NCBI GenBank assembly: GCA_016706865.1
Contig: JADJIS010000003.1
Coordinates: 1,302,001-1,366,000, forward strand
Direction: 5' to 3'
DNA length: 64,000 nucleotides
Source: Bacteroidota bacterium
GTDB taxonomy: Bacteria; Bacteroidota; Bacteroidia; Chitinophagales; BACL12
The stretch's first letter is position 1. Each line of letters opens with the position of its first letter. A program made the translations under genes and the position numbers. Positions 19,754 through 28,091 of this stretch are shown piece after piece. A model generated the notes under the pieces. That model did no database searches. It saw only the letters and a program-made list of their open reading frames with translations, and was not told the origin of the DNA.

Positions 19754-20857
19754 ATGCGAAAACTTAAAACTGAATCCACGACAGACAGGATGGTTTTTAT
19801 TAAAAGCCATTTAAGCAATTCGATCGAACTTGCCTTTACAAAAGTTGCAATGCATATTAAAGAACCAACTAAATATCCATTGCCGACAGATCATAAAAGT
19901 TTCGAACAAATTTTGAAAAAAATTTATACGCAATTTGATTCCTCTGGAAAAAACAAAATGATAGAACGTTATGCTAAAATTCCGGATGCAAATAATTTGC
20001 AAACCAAACGCAAGTATGGAAATTTATTGAATATAGATCTCAGCTCTAAAAAATCGATATTCGAGCAGGCAAACACTTTAATTACAACGGATGATATTCA
20101 ATTAGATGCAAGTGAATTAAATAGTTTTGAAAAATTGCTGCAACCTCATTTACCAAAAGGAAGAACCAAACACGCAGCTACAAAAACTTTAAAAGGAACT
20201 CCACGCGGAAATGCACCGGGAACCTTGCGATTAAGTCTGGAAAAAATAAAATGTGTAGATACTCAGGATGTTCGCAAGGATGAAATTTCGATTAAAGGAT
20301 TTACCATTTCTTCTATTTTAGAAAATGAGGAAATTGAAGAAACATCGTTAGGCAAATTTAAAGTTGCAGAGGAAAAGGTTTTAAATACACTAATTCGTGA
20401 CTTTGATTTGCGTGAAGCAAATACTTTTCCGCAAACATTTATTGCAGGAATATTTGTTATTGAAAGAGACACAAAAAAAGACGATGCAACATTGGAACGC
20501 ACCATTGATATTGCAAGTCAGGTTGCGCTCGCTGCGTTAGTCGCAGGACAACTCGGAGGACTTGGAGCACTCGCAGCATTAATCACAAAAATTCCGCCTT
20601 TGTTAGTAGCAAGTCTGGTTTTTGTGATCGTAACATTGGCAATTGCGATTTTAATTGAAATATTCGGAGTAATAGTTCCGCAATTAAGATTGTCGGAAGT
20701 ATCACAGGAATTACAGGATATTTTTGTAATGGATATTAATACATTAGGTGTTGGAGAAAGTGAAAGCAATACATTTAATGCACAGCTCACCGGGACAAAT
20801 TTTTTGAAGTTGAAGGGGAATTATGATGTTACGGTGAAGTGGGAAAGGGTTGATTAG
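19754..20857 (+). CDS. Unknown protein with a C-terminal hydrophobic hairpin
   Basis: 367 aa, not recognised. There is no signal peptide; the N-terminus is charged and polar. The middle (about 155-245) has the pattern L-x-L-x-x-I-K-C-V-D followed by D-E-I-x-I-x-G and FPQTFIAGIFVIERD, a style seen in small beta-rich modules of uncharacterised bacterial proteins. Residues about 255-308 form a glycine/alanine-rich helix and then a strongly hydrophobic stretch (PPLLVASLVFVIVTLAIAIL), probably two membrane-spanning or membrane-inserting helices. The last 50 residues look like a beta strand pair (FLKLKGNYDVTVKWERV). It is the only plus-strand gene inside the left part of the propeller array and has no T9SS domain. 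Both flanks are repeat-rich, which would suit an inserted gene (inference). Confidence 0.75.
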   Translation: MRKLKTESTTDRMVFIKSHLSNSIELAFTKVAMHIKEPTKYPLPTDHKSFEQILKKIYTQFDSSGKNKMIERYAKIPDANNLQTKRKYGNLLNIDLSSKKSIFEQANTLITTDDIQLDASELNSFEKLLQPHLPKGRTKHAATKTLKGTPRGNAPGTLRLSLEKIKCVDTQDVRKDEISIKGFTISSILENEEIEETSLGKFKVAEEKVLNTLIRDFDLREANTFPQTFIAGIFVIERDTKKDDATLERTIDIASQVALAALVAGQLGGLGALAALITKIPPLLVASLVFVIVTLAIAILIEIFGVIVPQLRLSEVSQELQDIFVMDINTLGVGESESNTFNAQLTGTNFLKLKGNYDVTVKWERVD

Positions 20858-21377
20858 TTGTTAATGTTGTTCTGAGTTCTGACATGTAGTAGATCTCCTG
20901 CGTCGATCACTACATGTTTCAGTTCTGTGTACAATACGGAGGAAAATCACTCGGGTGTGGATTGTTTGATGTTCTTTATTCCTTGTTCTTTATTCGATAT
21001 TATTTTTTTTGGTTCTCCTGCGTTGATCACTACAAGTTTCAGTTCTGAGTTCTGACATGTAGTAGATCTCCTGCGTCGATCACTACATGTTTCAGTTCTG
21101 TGTTAAATTCGGAGGATAATCACTCGGGTGTGTATTGTTTGATGCCTGCCCGGCCACTGACGGGTTCTTTATTCCTTGTTCTTTACCTGCCTGACGCTAA
21201 CGCTGTTGGCAGGCAGGTTCGATATTATTTTTTTCGGTTCTGACATGTAGTAAAGCTCCTGCGTCGATCACAACAGGTTTCCAATTGAAAAATGATCACA
21301 ATTGTAGAGACACAATGCATTGCGTCTCTACAAATTAGGTCATTTTTCAGTTAATGGCACCTTCACCACTCACCATT
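20858..21377. repeat. Intergenic repeat region: 173-bp tandem unit with clean hairpin insertions
   Basis: A unit starting GTTCTGAGTTCTGACATGTAG begins at 20869 and again at 21042 (173-bp period), with a partial third copy from about 21236. The block TCCTGCGTCGATCACTACA appears four times (near 20896, 21014, 21069, 21257) with small changes. Inside each full copy ACATGTAGT and ACTACATGT can pair across 18 bases (20882-20917). Copy 2 differs from copy 1 by a 20-bp insertion (21145-21164) and a 32-bp insertion (21186-21217, arms CCTGCCTG/CAGGCAGG). The region lies between convergent genes. Confidence 0.7.
21286..21349. terminator. Nested palindrome between convergent genes (possible bidirectional terminator)
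   Basis: Outer arms TGAAAAATGA (21286-21295) and TCATTTTTCA (21340-21349) enclose a 32-bp palindrome (21302-21333) whose arm TTGTAGAGAC pairs with GTCTCTACAA around CAATGCATTG, with one mismatched pair. It lies just beyond the stop of the minus-strand gene at 21378 and about 430 bp after the plus-strand stop at 20857. The GTAGAGAC...GTCTCTAC core is a repeat type common in Bacteroidota and cyanobacteria (from memory). Confidence 0.5.
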
Positions 21378-23309
21378 TTATTCAATGATAATTTTTTCTT
21401 CTATGGTAATATTTTCAGAAAAACATTTCAATATATATATTCCGGAAGGGATATTTTTTAAATGAATATCTTCATTAATTATTCCATTATTAAATTTGTT
21501 TTGTTGATTATGTATCAATTTACCGGTGAGATCAAATATTTGTATTTGAACAATTTCGTTGTTTTGGATTTGTGATGATATTTCAGCTGAAATTGTAAAA
21601 AAACCTGTATTTGGATTTGGGAAAATATCCATTTCCATAGATACTAAATCTAATTCTGCTCTTAACGGTAAAGTTGTAAAATTCTGTAAATCAGTAAATG
21701 CACCAAATTCTCCATCGCTGCATTCTGCACGAACCTGATATTCGTAGTCAGTATCTGGAATTATTGATTTAATTGTTTTAAAATTAGTAGTTGCTAATTT
21801 TTTGGTCCAGGTGCCGGCTCCAATAGGGCGGTACCATATCTGATAGGAATCTGCTCCGGGAATTATATTCCAGTTTGCGGTAGCTTTTGTGGTTGTGATA
21901 TTATCGGTAAAAATACCGGTGACAAGAGGACAGGTTTCCGGTGCAATTTTAATGATCCAAAAATCTGCAGTTTCACCTACCACTCCTTCTGTTTTATCGG
22001 CGCCAATTCCTGAACTGCTATTTCCACCTAAAATTATTCCTCCATCAGATGTTTGATTACAAACGTATAAAAAATCGGAGCCTAAACCAATTATACTGTT
22101 CTCCCAAATTATATTTCCATTTGCATCAGTTTTAATGATCCAATAATCAGAAAAGCCACTCAGTGGTTCCGATTTATCAAAAGAATTTGTAGAATTGGAA
22201 TAGCCTGCAAAATAAAAACCATTATCTGATGTCTGATCCAAAGCGTTTAAATGGTCGCCGTCTGAACCACCTATTGAATTATCCCAAATTACGTTTCCAT
22301 CTTCATCCATTTTAAATACCCAATAATCATATTTAAGAGGACCGGTCATATTATCTTCTGATTTATCTCCGAATGATCTGGAATCAGATTTTCCACCAAC
22401 AATATACCCTCCATCAGCACAACTTTGCAATGCTGAAAGATAATCCGACCGTTTACCACCACTTGTATGATCCCATTCTATATTTCCCGATGCATCTGTT
22501 TTAACAATCCAATAATCAGGATAAATATCTGAATTACCAATACAATTTTCTGATTTGTTTCCCGAAATAGGGGAAACGGAAGATCCGCCTAAAATATATC
22601 CACCATCCAAGGCAATATCCAGTGAAGAAAAGTCGTCATATAAAACACCGCCAATTGTTTTTTGCCATTCAATAAATCCCGTTGAATTTATTTTTACCAT
22701 CCAATAATCACTGCTACCAAAACATAGTTCTGTTTTATCGCCTGAAATTCCGGATAAAGAAGAACCTCCTAAAATAAAACCACCATCTGCTGTTTGTTTT
22801 GCAGTTTTCAAATAATCTCCCTGATCACCACCAATGGAATTTTCCCATTCCATTACACCAACACTATTTAATTTTACTATCCAATAATCGGGATTTGTAA
22901 TTCCTCCTCCTATTACATTTTCAGACTTATCACCACTGGTACCTGAACTTGAATAACCGGCTAATAAATATCCTCCATCAGAACATAATACTAAATCTGC
23001 CAATACATCGTCGCGGTTTGCATTGAGCGTATTTTGCCAAATAATATTTCCGTTTTCATCCAGTTTAAGTATCCAATAGTCATAACCTATTGTTCCTCCT
23101 GCAAAGGAAGCTTCCGTTTTATCGCCCGATACTCCCGAAGATGAAAATCCACCAACTATATAACCGCCATCCGGAGTTTCTTCAATTTGAACAATATTAT
23201 CAAATGAATTTCCACCAATAGTTTGTTGCCACTCAATGCCGGGTGATTGCGAGAATAACACCTGTTGTGTTAACAAAATAAACACAATAGAATTAATTTT
23301 TAATTTCAT
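21378..23309 (-). CDS. Secreted T9SS protein with one seven-bladed IGG propeller and a fibronectin type III domain
   Basis: 643 aa, the shortest complete family member. Signal peptide about 1-21 (ending VLFSQ), seven blades at about 25-458, then, unlike all other members, no MopE-like motif and no Ig-like pair. Instead one fibronectin type III-like domain (about 460-550) shows TTTKATANW, ADSYQIWYRPIG and TDYEYQVRAECSDGEFG. The T9SS domain (about 560-643: IFPNPNTGFFTI, QIFDLTGKLI, SGIYILK) has no palindromic insert. It is separated from the next family gene by 109 bp, so it may have its own promoter. Confidence 0.9.
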   Translation of the reverse strand: MKLKINSIVFILLTQQVLFSQSPGIEWQQTIGGNSFDNIVQIEETPDGGYIVGGFSSSGVSGDKTEASFAGGTIGYDYWILKLDENGNIIWQNTLNANRDDVLADLVLCSDGGYLLAGYSSSGTSGDKSENVIGGGITNPDYWIVKLNSVGVMEWENSIGGDQGDYLKTAKQTADGGFILGGSSLSGISGDKTELCFGSSDYWMVKINSTGFIEWQKTIGGVLYDDFSSLDIALDGGYILGGSSVSPISGNKSENCIGNSDIYPDYWIVKTDASGNIEWDHTSGGKRSDYLSALQSCADGGYIVGGKSDSRSFGDKSEDNMTGPLKYDYWVFKMDEDGNVIWDNSIGGSDGDHLNALDQTSDNGFYFAGYSNSTNSFDKSEPLSGFSDYWIIKTDANGNIIWENSIIGLGSDFLYVCNQTSDGGIILGGNSSSGIGADKTEGVVGETADFWIIKIAPETCPLVTGIFTDNITTTKATANWNIIPGADSYQIWYRPIGAGTWTKKLATTNFKTIKSIIPDTDYEYQVRAECSDGEFGAFTDLQNFTTLPLRAELDLVSMEMDIFPNPNTGFFTISAEISSQIQNNEIVQIQIFDLTGKLIHNQQNKFNNGIINEDIHLKNIPSGIYILKCFSENITIEEKIIIE

Positions 23310-23418
23310 AGGTAAAAATTTAAAGATGAATGAATATAATTGATTAAATTTTTTGTGAAAAAATGATATAAATTAATTTTTAGTTACGAATTAAATTAGG
23401 CAATTAAGGTTATAAATT

Positions 23419-25683
23419 TTAGTTTTTTATAAATTTTTGAGTGGAATTAATTCCATCAATAGAAAAGTTGATAAAATACAATCCTGACATTAATTTTGAA
23501 ATTTCAAATTCAGAAATACCTGATTTAAGTTTTTGTTGAATTATTTTTTTACCGCTGATATCAGTAATTGTGATTGACCCCAAAGTAAATTTATTATCTA
23601 TATTGATTGTGATCTTTTCTGAGGCAGGGTTTGGATAAATATGTATTTCAGGATTTATAGTTTCCAATGATTCTTTACATGGAACAGAAACGGAAATAAT
23701 GTTTGAATTTTTATAACAACCGGTTGCAGTTTTAGTAACTCTGCATTTATAATTTCCTGCGGTTGTTGCTGTGTAATTTATTGATGTTGCACCAACCACA
23801 AGTGTTGCTCCTTTATACCATTGGTAACTTAATCCACCTCCTGCATTTGCGGTTAATATTACCGAACCACCTGCGCAGAAAGTTGTTGCGCCACCTGCGG
23901 TAATGGAGGCGGGAGGGTTTTTATTTACGGTTACATTTATTATTGATGATGTTGCAGTTCCACAAGGTGAGGTTGTAATTGCAGTAAAATTTCCGGTTTT
24001 ATTTGCTGAGTATGTTGATGATGTTGCACCTGGAATATTTGTTCCGTTCTTTTTCCATTGGATGCTTGCACCGGAATATGTTGCAGATAATAAAACGGAA
24101 TTTCCCTGACAGAATGTTGTTGCACCATCTGCCGAAATATTAATTGTTTCTATTACATCATCATCAATTAATCCGTTACAATTGTCGTCGAGTGCATTAC
24201 ACAATTCAGGAATTGGGGTGCAATCTTCCTCAAAAATTTTTATTATCCAATAATCAAAGAGTCCAAGAGAATTTTCATTTTTATCAAATCCGTCATCTGA
24301 TTCTGAATATCCTCCCAGAATAATAGTTCCGTCAGTTAGATAATGACCAGATCGCAAATAATCAGTTTCTGTACCGCCAATGGAATTCTGCCATAAGATA
24401 TTCCTTGATGTGTCCAACATCATTATCCAATAATCTTCCTGTCCAAAGTTATATTCTACCTTATCATAACCATTAGTTGAAGATGAGTATCCCATTAAAA
24501 AATAATTTCCATCGGGTGTTTCTTCTATATCAAACAAATAATCGCTGCTTCCACCGCCAATCGATTCGTCCCATAATTTATTACCTGAAGCATCTAATTT
24601 AACCAGCCAATAATCACTTGATAATAATTCGGTGCCAATAATATTTTCTGTTTTATCTGCGGAGGGTGCTGACCGGGAAAACCCTGCTAGCAATATATTA
24701 CCGTCGCTTAATTCTTCTATATCATGTAACTCATCCGTTTCAGTTCCGCCCAAGGTATTTTGCCAAACGATAATACCTTCTGAATTTAATTTTACGATCC
24801 AATAATCATATTTTCCCGTGCCACCAATACAAGCTTCCGTTTTGTCACCTGAGATATTGCTTTTTGAAAATCCGCCGACTAAATATCCACCATCTGCACT
24901 TTGTTTTATGGTATATGCAAAATCGTCTTTATTTCCTCCAATTGTATTTTGCCAGATAATATCTCCTTCGGAATTAATTTTAATTATCCAATAATCAGCG
25001 TTACCGATATTTGCTTCTGTTTTAGTTCCACCTATGCCGGAATAAGAATATCCGCAAAGCACAAAACCGCCATCTGATGTTGCACACATCCCTTCAAACG
25101 AATCGGTTCCGGTTCCTCCATATATTTTTTGCCATTCAATATCACCGACTGAGTTTATTTTTACAAGCCAGTAATCAAAGGCAGTTCCGGGTCCTACCGA
25201 TGGCACAGTTTTATCGCCCGAAATAGGTGAATCAGAATATCCACCCAACAGATAACCCCCATCGGATGTTGCAACAACTGCACGCATAACATCAGATTTA
25301 TCACCACCAATAGTATTCTGCCAAATAATATTCAGATCCTGATCCAATTTTAAGATCCAATAGTCTGACAGACCGGTTGGCCCTATGGAAGATTCAGTTT
25401 TATCCCCCGACATTTCTGAAGCACTTGTTCCAACAACAATAAATCCATTATCTGTAGCAGGAATAATATCAACTACATCGTCTGTATGATTTCCGCCAAT
25501 CGTATTTTGAACCATAACTTGCGGACCGGGATCACAGCCTAAAAAGTCAACAATTCCATCGCAATCATCATCAATACCATTACAAATTTCATCTGAGGGA
25601 ACACAAGGCTGCGCATAAATTATAGAAGAATTTAATAAAAATTCAACAATAATAAAAGAAACTAGAAAAAATGTATTTTTCAT
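23419..25683 (-). CDS. Secreted T9SS protein with N-terminal MopE-like motif, one seven-bladed propeller and two Ig-like domains
   Basis: 754 aa. Signal peptide about 1-25. Unusually a MopE-like motif comes first (CNGIDDDCDGIVDFLGCDPGP), as if the protein kept only the second half of a two-propeller ancestor such as the gene at 1064, where CDGFDNDCDG and GCNPGP sit between the propellers. Propeller about 54-486 (seven blades), then CNALDDNCNG, two Ig-like domains (about 508-672) and a sorting domain of a different subtype (ITITDISGKKII, MSGLYFINF) without palindromic insert. The Ig domains are almost the same as those in the next gene upstream (25728). Confidence 0.9.
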   Translation of the reverse strand: MKNTFFLVSFIIVEFLLNSSIIYAQPCVPSDEICNGIDDDCDGIVDFLGCDPGPQVMVQNTIGGNHTDDVVDIIPATDNGFIVVGTSASEMSGDKTESSIGPTGLSDYWILKLDQDLNIIWQNTIGGDKSDVMRAVVATSDGGYLLGGYSDSPISGDKTVPSVGPGTAFDYWLVKINSVGDIEWQKIYGGTGTDSFEGMCATSDGGFVLCGYSYSGIGGTKTEANIGNADYWIIKINSEGDIIWQNTIGGNKDDFAYTIKQSADGGYLVGGFSKSNISGDKTEACIGGTGKYDYWIVKLNSEGIIVWQNTLGGTETDELHDIEELSDGNILLAGFSRSAPSADKTENIIGTELLSSDYWLVKLDASGNKLWDESIGGGSSDYLFDIEETPDGNYFLMGYSSSTNGYDKVEYNFGQEDYWIMMLDTSRNILWQNSIGGTETDYLRSGHYLTDGTIILGGYSESDDGFDKNENSLGLFDYWIIKIFEEDCTPIPELCNALDDNCNGLIDDDVIETINISADGATTFCQGNSVLLSATYSGASIQWKKNGTNIPGATSSTYSANKTGNFTAITTSPCGTATSSIINVTVNKNPPASITAGGATTFCAGGSVILTANAGGGLSYQWYKGATLVVGATSINYTATTAGNYKCRVTKTATGCYKNSNIISVSVPCKESLETINPEIHIYPNPASEKITINIDNKFTLGSITITDISGKKIIQQKLKSGISEFEISKLMSGLYFINFSIDGINSTQKFIKN

Positions 25684-25727
25684 AATTTTAAAATTTTATA
25701 TTTTTTTTAAACCCAAGAATTAATTTA

Positions 25728-27860
25728 TTATTCAATTATTAACTTTTGTTCTGAATAATTATTTTCATTATATAATTTCACGAAATAAATTCCAGAGGAT
25801 AAATTATTTATTGAAATTGTTTCATTGATAATCCCATTAGTCGAATTTATTTGTTTATAAAATATCTGTTGCCCAAGGGAGTTAAGAATTGTTAAGTAAA
25901 TTGATCCTGTTGGGCAATCATAAAGCAGGTTGAACGTTCCGTTGTTTGGATTAGGAAAGATGGTGAAGTTATTATTTTGTTCATTCATTAATTCCTCGCC
26001 TTCTTTACAAGGCACCGTAACAGAAATAACATTTGAATTTTTAAAACATCCTGTTGCGGTTTTTGTTACTCTGCATTTATAATTGCCTGCGGTTGTTGCT
26101 GTGTAATTTATTGATGTTGCGCCAACTAAAAGTGAAGCTCCTTTATACCATTGATAACTTAATCCGCCTCCTGCATTTGCGGTTAATATTACTGAACCAC
26201 CTGCACAAAATGTTGTTGCACCGCCTGCGGTAATGGATGCTGAAGGATTTTTATTTACAGTAACATTTATTATTGATGATGTTGCGGTACCACATGGTGA
26301 AGTTGTAACTGCAGTATAATTTCCGGTTTTATTTGCTGAGTATGCTGATGATGTTGCACCGGGAATATTTGTCCCGTTCTTTTTCCACTGAATGCTTGCA
26401 CCGGAATATGTTGCAGATAATAAAACGGAATTTCCCTGACAGAATGTTGTTGCACCATCTGCCGAAATATTAATTGTTTCGATAATTCCATTATCAATTA
26501 ATCCATCACAATCGTCGTCGATAAGATTACAAGTTTCTGTAACTGCAATACAATCGGGAGTCCAGGTAAAGATCCAAAAATCGTTAAATCCATGGGCGGT
26601 GGTTATGAGATCGTTATTGGTAGTTGCAATTGCACCGAAAATAAATCCATTGTATGAAGTTTTGCAAACAGTTCTTCCGTATTCTGTTCCTACACTACCA
26701 CCATTTAAAGCATACCATTCCATAACTCCACTCACTTTATTAATAGCTAATGTCCAAACATTTCCATCGTTGGAAGGTGTGGAGGAAAGATCACCATCAA
26801 TTGATTGCGCATATCCGGTCACCAAAAATAAATCATCATCATAATCAATTACCTCGTTTCCGAGTTCTATAGAAAGTCCACCGTATGATTTTTTCCAAAC
26901 AATATTCCCATTTGCATCTAATTTAAGAACCCAAACATCCCCATTGGAAAGATCGGTGCCGTGGTGACCGGTTACATCACCATTCCATGAATAGGATGTT
27001 CCTGCAACAATAAAATTACCATCAGCTAATTGAATAAGAGAATTTGCATTATCAGAATTAGAACCACCATAAGTTTTTGACCAAATAATATTTCCGGTAA
27101 GATCGATCTTCACTATCCAATAATCAACAGGGTGACTCGCATTTGCATCACCATCATTACTGCTGGCATATCCTGTGAATACATATCCTTCAGCGGTCTG
27201 AATTATATCTTCTGAATAATCCCAATCGGTTCCACCATAAGATCTTTGCCATTCGATATTACCGGCAGCATCAATTTTTACCACCCATGCATCTGAACTT
27301 ATTGCAGTTCCATGGTGGCCACTTACATCGCCATTGTTGGAATGACTTCTTCCTGAAAATATATAACCTCCATCGGTAGTTTGAATTAAACTTTTTAATT
27401 CATCGTATTGAGTACCGCCATAACATTTACTCCAAATAACATTTCCAAGACTATCCATTTTAGTAAGCCAGCAATCAAAATTTCCATGATTTCCCGATAC
27501 ATCTCCATCGTTTGAACGAGTGCTACCTCCACACAAAACATTTCCATCTGCAGTGGAAATCACAGAATAGGCGAAATCGTCTTTCGTACCTCCTAAAGAT
27601 CTTTGCCACAATAAATTGTGAGCGGGATCAAGTTTAAATATCCACCAGTCATATAATCCCTGATTTTCTGTAACATCTCCGTTATTACTCATAGAATATC
27701 CTGCAACTACAACTCCTCTATCCGACGTTTCACAAATGGATTCGGGAACTTCGTGATTAGTACCGCCAAAACAGCTCTGCCAGTCGAGTGTAGGCACCTG
27801 AGCTTGTATTAGTGTAATTGTAGTGATTAAAAAGGCTGTTAAAAAGATCCGGATCTGCAT
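25728..27860 (-). CDS. Secreted T9SS protein with one seven-bladed propeller (NGDVSGHHG subtype) and two Ig-like domains
   Basis: 710 aa. Signal peptide about 1-20 (ending LIQAQ), then VPTLDWQSCFGG. All seven blades (about 24-436) use the N-x-G-D-V form in place of S-G-D-K-T-E; the sixth is degenerate (NVWTLAINKVSG). CNLIDDDCDGLIDNG follows, then Ig1 and Ig2 close to those of the gene at 23419, and a T9SS domain (about 625-710) with the uninterrupted sequence CPTGSIYLTILNSLGQ. This is the best reference for what the sorting-domain loop looked like before palindrome insertion in its paralogues. A candidate promoter lies just upstream. Confidence 0.9.
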   Translation of the reverse strand: MQIRIFLTAFLITTITLIQAQVPTLDWQSCFGGTNHEVPESICETSDRGVVVAGYSMSNNGDVTENQGLYDWWIFKLDPAHNLLWQRSLGGTKDDFAYSVISTADGNVLCGGSTRSNDGDVSGNHGNFDCWLTKMDSLGNVIWSKCYGGTQYDELKSLIQTTDGGYIFSGRSHSNNGDVSGHHGTAISSDAWVVKIDAAGNIEWQRSYGGTDWDYSEDIIQTAEGYVFTGYASSNDGDANASHPVDYWIVKIDLTGNIIWSKTYGGSNSDNANSLIQLADGNFIVAGTSYSWNGDVTGHHGTDLSNGDVWVLKLDANGNIVWKKSYGGLSIELGNEVIDYDDDLFLVTGYAQSIDGDLSSTPSNDGNVWTLAINKVSGVMEWYALNGGSVGTEYGRTVCKTSYNGFIFGAIATTNNDLITTAHGFNDFWIFTWTPDCIAVTETCNLIDDDCDGLIDNGIIETINISADGATTFCQGNSVLLSATYSGASIQWKKNGTNIPGATSSAYSANKTGNYTAVTTSPCGTATSSIINVTVNKNPSASITAGGATTFCAGGSVILTANAGGGLSYQWYKGASLLVGATSINYTATTAGNYKCRVTKTATGCFKNSNVISVTVPCKEGEELMNEQNNNFTIFPNPNNGTFNLLYDCPTGSIYLTILNSLGQQIFYKQINSTNGIINETISINNLSSGIYFVKLYNENNYSEQKLIIE

Positions 27861-27896
27861 TTTTGATATTTTTTTTGATTATAAACCTTGAATTTA

Positions 27897-27944
27897 CGAA
27901 GTTAATAAGCAGTCACGGGAGATTTCAAAAATTTGTGTGAAATG
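27897..27944 (-). promoter_or_regulatory. Candidate Bacteroidota promoter with upstream GTGTGAAATG word
   Basis: On the minus strand TTTTG (27926-27930) and TAACTTCG (27897-27904) are 21 bases apart, close to the -33 TTTG / -7 TAnnTTTG pattern with one mismatch. The word GTGTGAAATG (27935-27944) sits directly upstream of the -33 element, where an activator would bind. The predicted leader is about 30 nt to the ATG at 27860. Confidence 0.4.
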
Positions 27945-28036
27945 ACCTGATTTAAGGATGAAATCACCATATGAGTTAGTGAAATTGAAAAATGAAGTGC
28001 AAAATAACGTCACGAATATTACTTTACTGAAATCAG

Positions 28037-28077
28037 AATGCCGAACTTAGTGTATTAATTACACTAAGTTCGGCATT
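28037..28077. terminator. Perfect 18-bp inverted repeat after a propeller gene
   Basis: The arm AATGCCGAACTTAGTGTA (28037-28054) and its exact complement (28060-28077) flank a five-base loop TTAAT. It is 14 bp past the stop of the minus-strand gene at 28092. There is no T-run on that strand, so it may stall or protect the 3' end of the transcript rather than act as a classical intrinsic terminator. Confidence 0.55.
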
Positions 28078-28091
28078 ATCCTGCGCTCAAA

